DNA of 5,124 bases from Acidobacteriaceae bacterium (GTDB taxonomy: Bacteria; Acidobacteriota; Terriglobia; Terriglobales; Acidobacteriaceae), in the NCBI GenBank assembly GCA_030049955.1, contig JASIJX010000465.1, positions 1 through 5,124 of the forward strand, written 5' to 3'. Of this stretch, positions 1 to 5,124 are shown one piece after another (the first letter of the stretch is position 1; each line of letters starts with the position of its first letter). Both the position numbers and the translations under genes were made by a program. The notes beneath the pieces are model-generated. The model was given only the letters and a program-made list of their open reading frames with translations, was not told the origin of the DNA and searched no databases.

Positions 1-276
1 GGAAACGACGAGAAAAAAGCGTCCGCTTGAGCCGGTGGTGAGCTCAAAGCTGCCGTCGCCACCAGAAATGGCCGTGGCTGCCACGCTCTGCTTACTCACC
101 AGAACGATTTTGGCGCCGGAGACGCGCGCGCCAGAGGTGTCAGTGACCGTGCCGTGGATGGATGCGGCGTGAATTGCGGCGGGAAGTAGGACAAAAAGAG
201 CGCACAGAACGTGCGCCGCGACGCGATGGGCCGATAGCCTTTTGAGGCGGCCACGGAGAATTTCTCGAACAGGCAT
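1..276 (-). CDS. Partial TonB-dependent receptor-like protein, N-terminus, under B12 riboswitch control
   Basis: Only the first 92 codons are present; the gene runs off the left edge. The ATG at 276-274 is preceded by AGGAG at 287-283 with a 6-nt spacer, which fixes the start. The product begins with a basic n-region (several Arg/Lys in residues 4-18) and a hydrophobic core (about residues 19-34). A likely signal peptidase site lies after IHA (residue 37). From about residue 40 a carboxypeptidase-regulatory-like beta-sandwich starts: GTVTDTSGARVSGAKIVLV, then GDGSFEL and FFLVV, as in the N-terminus of Oar-like TonB-dependent receptors. The cobalamin riboswitch immediately upstream makes corrinoid transport across the outer membrane the most likely role, but plug and barrel are not visible. 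Another secreted protein with this domain cannot be excluded. I withhold the symbol btuB because canonical BtuB lacks this N-terminal domain. Confidence 0.8.
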   Translation of the reverse strand, partial: MPVREILRGRLKRLSAHRVAAHVLCALFVLLPAAIHAASIHGTVTDTSGARVSGAKIVLVSKQSVAATAISGGDGSFELTTGSSGRFFLVVS

Positions 277-288
277 CGTCAGCTCCTG
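270..288 (-). promoter_or_regulatory. Ribosome-binding site and start-codon hairpin (P13-like) of the riboswitch
   Basis: On the minus strand CAGG (288-285) can pair with CCTG (273-270), leaving an 11-nt loop (284-274) that contains GCTGACG followed by the ATG. Part of the Shine-Dalgarno AGGAG lies in the stem. The loop heptamer at 283-277 is perfectly complementary to CGTCAGC in an aptamer hairpin loop (390-384). This matches the known L5-L13 kissing-loop design of cobalamin riboswitches that block translation initiation. The pairing is seen in the sequence; the repressive effect is inferred from the family. Confidence 0.6.
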
Positions 289-306
289 GCGTTCCCCTCG
301 GAACGC
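289..306 (-). promoter_or_regulatory. Perfect hairpin in the riboswitch leader
   Basis: A perfect 7-bp stem, GCGTTCC with GGAACGC, around a 4-nt loop sits between the B12 box and the Shine-Dalgarno sequence. It abuts the start-codon hairpin with no gap, so the two could stack. It has no T-tract behind it, so it is not an intrinsic terminator. It is probably a spacer or stabilising element of the expression platform. Confidence 0.55.
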
Positions 307-327
307 GGAAAGCGGTTAGTGCGCCAC

Positions 328-562
328 GGACCGGTCTCCTGACTTGCGCGTAATTCGTGCTCAGCTCGCCTTCCCGGGAAACTGCTGACGTTCCCAGTGG
401 CCTGAACGCTCTTCAACGCGAAGAGCGTGAGCTGAACTCCCCGCAGATATGGCCTTTATCTAGGGCCGTATCAAGCGGGTGCGCTCACAGTTGCGGGGCA
501 GTGGCGGAATTTCACCGCCTTCCCGAGCATCCTGGCGATTCAAGTTGTCGATAGGCCGAACC
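328..562 (-). promoter_or_regulatory. Cobalamin riboswitch aptamer
   Basis: Read on the minus strand, the conserved elements occur in the right order. GGGAAGGCGGTGAAATTCC with a GGCGG/CCGCC hairpin is at about 524-503. CCCCGCAACTGTGAGCGC is at 498-481. GCCACTGGGAA at 401-391 and CGGGAAGGC at 376-368 enclose a stem-loop. The B12 box AAGTCAGGAGACC is at 345-333. A closing P1 helix is possible between 562-556 and 334-328, with one mismatch in seven. Peripheral hairpins include a perfect 9-bp stem at 406-428 and a GGCC/GGCC arm at 451-467. The long peripheral region suggests the larger adenosylcobalamin-type (Cbl-I) architecture, which is an inference. No terminator follows, while the ribosome-binding site is pairable, so translational control of the gene starting at 276 is expected. 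The exact ends are approximate. Confidence 0.95.
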
Positions 563-724
563 CGAGGAGGGCGCGGCAACGATCACATCGAAGCGATTTC
601 TATGCGATCAAAAGTAATCGTAGCAGACTGAGGCGTGATTCGTGCGCGGAAATGAAATTGCGGAAGTGCAGCGGGAGATGTCTGTCCGATCCTGCTCGGT
701 TAAGCTGTGCGCCCTGCTATGCGG
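563..724. other. Intergenic spacer upstream of the riboswitch
   Basis: No gene is supported here. The minus-strand promoter for the riboswitch leader should lie in this stretch, between the terminator of the preceding gene and the aptamer. I found no convincing -35/-10 pair; matches are weak, for example TTGATC at about 611-606. Short open frames in the region have no ribosome-binding site and are not protein-like. Confidence 0.5.
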
Positions 725-755
725 AAAAGAAAAGCGGCGGCCCGAAGGCCGCCGC
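725..755 (-). terminator. Intrinsic terminator of the middle receptor gene
   Basis: On the minus strand a perfect 9-bp GC stem (GCGGCGGCC, 755-747, with GGCCGCCGC, 742-734) encloses the stable tetraloop TTCG. It is followed directly by TTTTCTTTT (733-725). It starts 24 nt after the TAA stop of the gene ending at 780, so it separates that gene from the riboswitch transcript. Confidence 0.93.
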
Positions 756-779
756 AGGTGACTTCGGGTGAACTGCCGG

Positions 780-3700
780 TTAGAAAATGAACTTGGCAGC
801 GATTTCAACTTGGCGTGGAGTGTAGAGGAAACCGCTGTTGTTGGAGCTGGTGGGTATCTGGTAGGTGTTGTTGGACGGGTTCGATGTTCCCTGTCCCTGA
901 TAGGTCGCGTAGTTGGTGGTCACGCCGGCTGTGGTTGTCGATGAAAGCTTGTAAGCAGTGGTGCCCAAGCCGTCAACATTCTGGTGGTTGGCAACGTTGA
1001 AGACGTTGCACATGAGCTGGAGACTACGGCCCTCCTCAAAGTCGATTGATTTCTGCAACCGAGCGTCGTCGACCTCATGACGAGGGTAGCGCAGCGTGTC
1101 CGGTCCGATCATGGGGATCATGGTTGAACCCGAACCGCCGTTCCAGTCGCTCAGAATGCCGGCGCTGAAAAAGCCACTCACGCCGACGGTATAGGGCAGA
1201 CCGCTCTGCATCTGGAAGCTATCGTCCACTGACCAGCCGTTGGTCGCGTACCTGGCCAAGCTATTGGTGTGGAGGTTGGGCAGGCTGTAGAGCGCATAGG
1301 CAACGAAGCGGCCAGGCGTATTCCAGCTTGAATCGCCGTAGTTGAGGCGCGCGTTGCTGTAGGGGTTGAACCAGCTGTTGACCGCAACACTGGTAGTGTC
1401 AGAGTTCTGGCCGTAATCCAGAGAATGCGACCAGGTATAGTTGACGTCGAACTGCACGCTCCGGAGCGAACGGTTGAGCACTTCGGCGACCATGGCATTG
1501 TAGTTGGAGTTAATGTTGCTGATCATCTCCGTAATGTCCTGGAAGTTCCCGGCAACCGAGCCGAACAGGGCGGTGTTGCCGTAGCCGGTGAATTGCCCAA
1601 CGTTCTGGATGATGGTTCCATTCGGACCCAGAGGTCCGTTGTTGCTGTTATCGGCAACCGTGACATTGATGAACGTCTGGGTGGGATTGAGGTTGACGTC
1701 AAGGAAGTTAGGCAGCAAGCGGCCTTGGGAGCCGAGGTAGCTCAATGAGAAGAATGTACTCCTTCCAATGGCTTGCTGGAGTTGGAGATCGTATTCCTGC
1801 ACCTCTGGGTTGCGCAGATTGGCGGCCAAGTAGTTGGAGGTCGGCGTAGCGGTGGCTGCACCGGCATTGGCTACGATGTTGGGAAGATTGGGGGCGCCGG
1901 AAGTATTGACCTTCCACACCGTGTTGTACTGGCCATTGGGGCTGCCGGTACTGAAGCGGATGTTGAGCAGTTCGCCGTTATTGATGCGGCCATAGTAGAC
2001 GCCATAGCCGCCGCGCAGGATGGTCTCGCCTTTGCCAGAGAGGTCATAAGAGAAGCCGACGCGTGGGCCAAAGTTCTTTTTATCGCTGGGATTGTTGAGC
2101 AACTGCGGATAGGGAGTGAAGCTGCCGGTGGCAGTGGTGAGATTGGGATCGGCGGGCGGCAAGGCCTCATAATCCCAGCGTATGCCGAGCTCCATGGTCA
2201 GACGCGGGCTGAGCTTCCAGTTGTCTTGAGCAAACGCTCCGCTATCCATGGTGCTGATGCCATAGACATGGGGGCCGAAGGTTTGCGTAAAAGTCCCATA
2301 GCAAGCGTAAGTGCCGACGGTGTTGCGGGCGGCACTGCTGCTGCAACCGCCAGTTTTTCCTTCGAGGAAGTTCATCTGATCGTTGATGTAGTTGCCGACA
2401 TAGCTGTAGCTGTAATAGCCATTGCCATCGCCGCCGTAGGTGTTGTTGAAGTCGTAATTGTGCACCTCGTCAACGCCGAATGTGAGACTGTGATTGCCCT
2501 TGTTCCAGTAGAAAACGTCTCCTACCTGCCACTTCCACTCTTCGGGGTTGGCCAGGCGGTAGGAGTAGTACGGCGAGCCGAGATTGAAGCCCTCGGCTGT
2601 GTCCATGGCAACTTCAGGAAGGGAGTTATTGACGGAGGGGCCGTTGCCGATGAGGTTGGCCTTGGTGTAGGCAGTGAAGGGCTGTTGCGTCTCGGGGAGC
2701 AACTCGCGGCTGTACTGATAGAGGACTTCGTTGCTCATGTTGTTGGTGATGAGGCTGGTGAGCTTGGTCACGCCGTAGTCCAGCTTGACGAAGTCGTTGC
2801 CGAAGGTATCGCGCGCGTAATCAGCCGATGTACTGGTCTGGACGCCGCCGGGCGAGTCCCAGCGCAGGCGATGGTAGAGGACGCTCCAGTGCTCCTTGGG
2901 AGAGATTTGCCAGTCGAGCTTGGGGGTATTGATTTCCTGATATCCGAAGCGCGGCACCGTGCCGAGGTCGGAGTTCAAGTTCCCGATCCAGGTGTCGTAA
3001 GCAGTCACGCCCTGGGCGTAGGACGTGTATCCCTGGCGCGCCGCCAGGGTGCAGGCGTCAGCGTCGAGCGCGGCGCTGGTGCTAGTATCGCCGGTCAAGG
3101 CTCCGGTCGTTAGATTGCAAGTGCCGCTTGTGGTTGCGGCGGGCAGAGAGTAAAACGAATTCGCGTTTTCCGGAATGGAGGCGGCGGGAAAGACGTGGGT
3201 GTGCTGATCATAGGTATAGATCCAAAACAGCTTGTCTTTCTTGAGCGGGCCACCGATGGTGAAGCCATAGATCTTGCGCAGGTCTTCCGGTTTGATGTGC
3301 TCAGGGGCATAGACGCCGGACGAATTGAGGAACGACTCAGTGGTGTAGTCGTTGTAGGCATTCCAGTTGCTTTCGCGATCCCAGAAGTAGGCCTGGCCGT
3401 GAATCTGGTTGGTGCCGCTCTTGGTGACGGAGGTTATGACGCCGCCAGCGGCGCGGCCGTATTCGGCCGAGTAGACGCCAGTGTTGACGGCGAATTCGCG
3501 AACGGCGCTGCCGGAGGTGGAGTAAGCCTCACGGGTGCGTCCGCGCTCTTCAGCATAGAACGCGTTATTATCGTCGGCGCCATCGATCTCAACGTTATTG
3601 AGCAGTGTGCTAATGCCGCGGATGCTGACTAAGCCGTAGCCGTTAGTGTCGGATACGACGCCCGGGGTGGTCATGGCCAGAGCCGACCAGCGGCGATTGT

Positions 3701-4166
3701 TAATAGGAATGTTTTGAATCGCCTGCTGGTTCAGGGTGTCGGTAAAGTCCGGCGACGCGGTGTTCATGACCGGCGACTGCTCGGTAACGATGACCTCAGC
3801 GGAGGATGACGCAACAGAGAGGCGCGGCTCGAGAGCTGTGTTTTGACCCACGATTACCACCACGTTATCGGCGCGGTAGTTGGCGAAGTTGGGGGCCGTG
3901 ATGGAGACGCTGTAGTTGCCGGGCTCGAGAAGCGGGGCCTTGAAGAATCCGCTGGCGTCGGCAACCAGTTTGACCGTGAAGTTGGTTGCGATGTTCGTGA
4001 TTGTGACCGTGGCTCCTGGAATAACGGCGCCGGAAGTATCGAGCACGGAGCCGGAGATAGCGCCCTGCGTAGTGGATTGCGCGTACGAGGCCGTGGAGCC
4101 CGTAAGCGCGGCAACCGAGAGAAGCGCCAGGCACAGAATACTCAGGCGAATTCGATGAAGTGTCAT
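780..4166 (-). CDS. Oar-like TonB-dependent outer-membrane receptor with carboxypeptidase-regulatory-like domain
   Basis: This is a complete gene of 1128 residues, typical in length for the Oar-like family. It encodes a signal peptide with basic residues HRIR (4-7), a Leu/Ala-rich core and probable cleavage after SYA (residue 29). A carboxypeptidase-regulatory-like beta-sandwich follows (about 36-118; SGSVLDTSGAVIPGATVTITN, SGFFKAPLLEPGNYSVSI). The plug domain spans about 123-260, with EVIVTEQSPVMNT, NIPINNRRW, SIRGIS, EIDGADDNN, VYSAEYGRAAGGVITSVTKSGTN and HGQAYFWDR. The rest is an outer-membrane barrel with many aromatic strands, ending in Phe (EIAAKFIF), a usual beta-signal for insertion. 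Cys350/Cys372 and Cys608/Cys622 could form disulphides in surface loops. I see no clear TonB box, so energy coupling is assumed from the family. The ATG at 4166 is chosen over an in-frame ATG 87 bp upstream because it has GGGAG at a proper distance and directly precedes the signal peptide. The substrate is unknown: oligosaccharide, peptide, siderophore or corrinoid are all possible. Confidence 0.95.
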   Translation of the reverse strand: MTLHRIRLSILCLALLSVAALTGSTASYAQSTTQGAISGSVLDTSGAVIPGATVTITNIATNFTVKLVADASGFFKAPLLEPGNYSVSITAPNFANYRADNVVVIVGQNTALEPRLSVASSSAEVIVTEQSPVMNTASPDFTDTLNQQAIQNIPINNRRWSALAMTTPGVVSDTNGYGLVSIRGISTLLNNVEIDGADDNNAFYAEERGRTREAYSTSGSAVREFAVNTGVYSAEYGRAAGGVITSVTKSGTNQIHGQAYFWDRESNWNAYNDYTTESFLNSSGVYAPEHIKPEDLRKIYGFTIGGPLKKDKLFWIYTYDQHTHVFPAASIPENANSFYSLPAATTSGTCNLTTGALTGDTSTSAALDADACTLAARQGYTSYAQGVTAYDTWIGNLNSDLGTVPRFGYQEINTPKLDWQISPKEHWSVLYHRLRWDSPGGVQTSTSADYARDTFGNDFVKLDYGVTKLTSLITNNMSNEVLYQYSRELLPETQQPFTAYTKANLIGNGPSVNNSLPEVAMDTAEGFNLGSPYYSYRLANPEEWKWQVGDVFYWNKGNHSLTFGVDEVHNYDFNNTYGGDGNGYYSYSYVGNYINDQMNFLEGKTGGCSSSAARNTVGTYACYGTFTQTFGPHVYGISTMDSGAFAQDNWKLSPRLTMELGIRWDYEALPPADPNLTTATGSFTPYPQLLNNPSDKKNFGPRVGFSYDLSGKGETILRGGYGVYYGRINNGELLNIRFSTGSPNGQYNTVWKVNTSGAPNLPNIVANAGAATATPTSNYLAANLRNPEVQEYDLQLQQAIGRSTFFSLSYLGSQGRLLPNFLDVNLNPTQTFINVTVADNSNNGPLGPNGTIIQNVGQFTGYGNTALFGSVAGNFQDITEMISNINSNYNAMVAEVLNRSLRSVQFDVNYTWSHSLDYGQNSDTTSVAVNSWFNPYSNARLNYGDSSWNTPGRFVAYALYSLPNLHTNSLARYATNGWSVDDSFQMQSGLPYTVGVSGFFSAGILSDWNGGSGSTMIPMIGPDTLRYPRHEVDDARLQKSIDFEEGRSLQLMCNVFNVANHQNVDGLGTTAYKLSSTTTAGVTTNYATYQGQGTSNPSNNTYQIPTSSNNSGFLYTPRQVEIAAKFIF

Positions 4167-4173
4167 TGTGGGT

Positions 4174-4178
4174 CTCCC
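4174..4178 (-). promoter_or_regulatory. Ribosome-binding site deciding the start at 4166
   Basis: GGGAG on the minus strand lies 7 nt before the ATG at 4166-4164. It supports this start, because the upstream in-frame ATG at 4253 lies inside the repeated segment and would put 29 unlikely residues in front of a complete signal peptide. Confidence 0.75.
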
Positions 4179-4186
4179 AAAATCGT

Positions 4187-4310
4187 GTGCAAAGTTGATG
4201 AGAGGCAGGACTGCTCCCTGGAATCGAACACAGGAGACAGCGAGCCAGGCCAATGCGAGAAGCGTGGTCGGGCCTAGCGAAGAACAGGCGGCAAAACCGC
4301 CATCGCAGGG
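4187..4310. repeat. Imperfect direct repeat, copy 1 (proximal to receptor start)
   Basis: This 124-bp segment matches copy 2 at 4369-4491 in the same orientation. By hand alignment there are seven substitutions and one 1-bp indel, about 93% identity. It ends 20 bp upstream of the receptor start codon, so the ribosome-binding site lies just outside it. On the minus strand it contains GGCGG-TTTTG-CCGCC (4301-4287) and a CTG...CAG stem around the loop TGTTCGATTC (4240-4211). No terminal inverted repeats or transposase are associated with it. Confidence 0.92.
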
Positions 4311-4345
4311 TCAGAAATTACGGGTACAGGTGCTGCTGATTGCCC

Positions 4346-4374
4346 AATAAATGACCGTGCTGAAGAACGTGCAA
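4346..4374 (-). promoter_or_regulatory. Candidate sigma70-type promoter at the repeat edge
   Basis: On the minus strand TTGCAC (4374-4369) and TTTATT (4351-4346) are separated by 17 nt, each matching the consensus at 4 of 6 positions. A start near 4339 would give a leader of about 170 nt containing repeat copy 1. This is a weak match in a region where such pairs occur by chance. Confidence 0.25.
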
Positions 4375-4491
4375 GGTTGATGAGAGGCAGGACTGCTCCC
4401 TGGAATCGAACACGGAAACAGCGAGCCAGGCCGATGCGAGAAGCGTGGTTGGGCCTAGCGAAGAACAGGCGGCATAACCACCATCGCGGGG
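4369..4491. repeat. Imperfect direct repeat, copy 2 (distal)
   Basis: This 123-bp segment is the partner of copy 1, offset by 181-182 bp, with 58 bp of unrelated sequence between the copies. The same two stems can form on the minus strand: GGTGG-TTATG-CCGCC (4482-4468), and CTGTTTCC (4421-4414) with GGGAGCAG (4400-4393). Several differences from copy 1 give G-U wobbles in minus-strand RNA but mismatches in plus-strand RNA, hinting that it is transcribed toward the receptor gene. Confidence 0.92.
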
Positions 4492-4514
4492 ACAGGCATT
4501 TTGGCCCCAGACAT

Positions 4515-4538
4515 GGTTGTACGTCCCAATGGACAACC
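4515..4538. promoter_or_regulatory. Dyad of unknown role (possible operator)
   Basis: GGTTGT (4515-4520) and ACAACC (4533-4538) form a perfect 6-bp inverted repeat with a 12-bp centre. The centre itself contains GTCC...GGAC. It lies just upstream, in minus-strand sense, of repeat copy 2. It could be a regulator binding site or a small hairpin; no specific regulator is recognisable. Confidence 0.3.
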
Positions 4539-4715
4539 GTACTTAACTTGTTTGAAAGGAGGGTGAACGGCGGAAGGTTGCGGTGGAAAAAGACGGACTG
4601 AACGGCACATTTAGACGCGCAAGATGGCGCTTGCCACCGTACAGGCAAACCGACCGCCGACCGAGCGGTAGAGATTGCTGCGTTCATGCCCTCACGCAAA
4701 ATCTGGAGCACCCTT

Positions 4716-4740
4716 GGCCAGCCAGCGAATGCGGCTGGCC
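4716..4740. repeat. Inverted repeat / hairpin
   Basis: GGCCAGCC (4716-4723) and GGCTGGCC (4733-4740) pair perfectly over 8 bp, and an inner GC/GC pair closes a GAAT loop. Neither strand has a T-tract directly after it, so it is not a typical intrinsic terminator. It may be a structure in a long leader or an intergenic palindrome. Confidence 0.45.
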
Positions 4741-4860
4741 GAATGCCGGACCGAAACCGACCCGGCTCTTGACGGGGACTTCTTCCGGCTCCAGCTCAAG
4801 CAACCTGCGTTGCCGGCTCTGCCCAGTCAGAAAGCCCCCGCAATGCTTCCAGAAGTAGCC

Positions 4861-4888
4861 AGTGTACGGCAGGGTTGATTAATTTCAA
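4861..4888 (-). promoter_or_regulatory. Candidate sigma70-type promoter
   Basis: On the minus strand TTGAAA (4888-4883; 5 of 6) and TACACT (4866-4861; 4 of 6) are separated by 16 nt. It lies downstream of the preceding gene's terminator and points to the receptor gene, but would imply a leader of nearly 700 nt. It is the best hexamer match I found in the region, and remains a guess. Confidence 0.25.
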
Positions 4889-4976
4889 AGGGCGGAAATG
4901 AAACAGCGGGCGGGCCAAGACGGTGAATTGTGGAAATGTAGTCGCGAATATTGTTGGAAAAACAGGGGGTTGTGGC

Positions 4977-5007
4977 AAAGAAACGGGGCCCTCTGGCGAG
5001 GGCCCCG
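4977..5007 (-). terminator. Intrinsic terminator of the upstream receptor gene
   Basis: On the minus strand a perfect 10-bp GC stem (5007-4998 with 4993-4984) encloses a 4-nt loop GCCA and is followed by TTTCTTT (4983-4977). It begins 29 nt after the TGA stop at 5037, and ends transcription before the long intergenic region. Confidence 0.9.
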
Positions 5008-5036
5008 GATGAGAATTGGAAATAACCTAGCGCCGG

Positions 5037-5124
5037 TCAGAAAGTGAAGTGGGCGCTCATGGTAATCATGCGATTGCTTCCGATGGTGTTGTAGACGGAG
5101 CCGAAGTTGGCCGCGTTATTGGGG
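5037..5124 (-). CDS. Partial Oar-like TonB-dependent receptor, C-terminus
   Basis: Only the last 28 codons and a TGA stop are in the window; the rest lies beyond the right edge. The residues read PNNAANFGSVYNTIGSNR and then MITMSAHFTF, closely resembling the end of Oar-like barrel proteins: an N-x-x-N-F-G-x-V turn, a short I-G-x-N-R-M-I motif and a last beta-strand ending in Phe. No stop interrupts the frame and a strong terminator follows. The same orientation and family type as the downstream gene suggest a local cluster or duplication, but the visible part is too short to judge how closely they are related. The substrate is unknown. Confidence 0.82.
   Translation of the reverse strand, partial: PNNAANFGSVYNTIGSNRMITMSAHFTF

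Larger units (their letters stand above)
4167..5036. other. Long gene-free region between two receptor genes
   Basis: About 870 bp separate the two receptor reading frames. The stretch holds the terminator of the upstream gene, two copies of a ~124-bp repeat next to the downstream gene, two weak promoter candidates and two dyads. Small open frames exist on both strands (the largest about 145 codons, minus, 4711-4274). They lack good ribosome-binding sites and recognisable protein features, and the largest runs through one repeat copy and stops inside the other. I regard the region as a long leader or regulatory region, possibly with an unrecognised RNA. Confidence 0.6.

Noticed and set aside
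357..554. 65-codon plus-strand open frame
   Set aside because: It is antisense to the cobalamin riboswitch, whose conserved RNA elements explain the sequence.
1773..3113. 446-codon open frame on the plus strand inside the receptor gene
   Set aside because: It lies entirely antisense to a gene with unmistakable domain structure. The translation is a low-complexity Val/Ala/Gly-rich shadow with no ribosome-binding site or recognisable domain.
4221..4230. tRNA T-loop-like string TGTTCGATTC in both repeat copies (possible tRNA end or attachment site)
   Set aside because: The flanks do not form a 5-bp T-stem or acceptor stem, and no anticodon or D arm is present. The resemblance is limited to the loop.
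4167..4253. 29-residue N-terminal extension of the receptor from an ATG at 4253
   Set aside because: It lies within repeat copy 1, has no good Shine-Dalgarno, and would place extra residues before a complete signal peptide. The ATG at 4166 has GGGAG at 7 nt.
4274..4711. 145-codon minus-strand open frame across repeat copy 2
   Set aside because: It runs through one repeat copy and stops inside the other; its repeat-derived part resembles the receptor's false N-terminal extension only because the DNA is duplicated. It has no ribosome-binding site or domain.
4716..4740. Hairpin as an intrinsic terminator
   Set aside because: No T-tract follows on either strand; it is kept only as an inverted repeat.
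4583..4858. 91-codon plus-strand open frame with GTG start after an AAGGAGGG sequence at 4557
   Set aside because: The purine-rich stretch is about 20 nt from the GTG, too far for a Shine-Dalgarno. The translation is rich in Arg, Pro, Ser and Cys without a hydrophobic core or known motif.

Overview
This window looks like part of an Acidobacteriota chromosome (Terriglobia-like). The basis is one long and two partial genes for Oar-like TonB-dependent outer-membrane proteins, with a carboxypeptidase-regulatory-like N-terminal domain followed by plug and beta-barrel. This family is strongly expanded in that phylum. The assignment rests on protein style and moderately high GC only; no marker gene is present.

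Layout: everything I can support as a gene lies on the minus strand, so transcription runs from high to low coordinates. From 5124 downward the order is: (1) the last 28 residues of an Oar-like barrel protein (5037-5124) with its own intrinsic terminator (4977-5007); (2) about 870 bp without a gene (4167-5036), holding a ~124-bp imperfect direct repeat in two copies, candidate promoters and some dyads; (3) a complete 1128-residue Oar-like TonB-dependent receptor (780-4166) closed by a terminator with a UUCG loop (725-755); (4) a cobalamin riboswitch (about 328-562) with an expression platform; (5) the first 92 codons of another secreted protein with a carboxypeptidase-regulatory-like domain (1-276), whose body lies outside the window.

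How it fits together: the middle and upstream receptors end in separate terminators, so the three genes appear to be independent transcription units. Only the leftmost gene is under a B12 riboswitch, which points to cobalamin or corrinoid uptake as its role. The riboswitch leader shows a probable kissing-loop switch: an aptamer loop at 384-390 is perfectly complementary over 7 nt to the bases between Shine-Dalgarno and start codon (277-283). Those bases sit in the loop of a small hairpin that also contains the ATG. The substrate of the middle receptor cannot be read from the sequence. The duplicated segment just upstream of it is the least explained part of the window.
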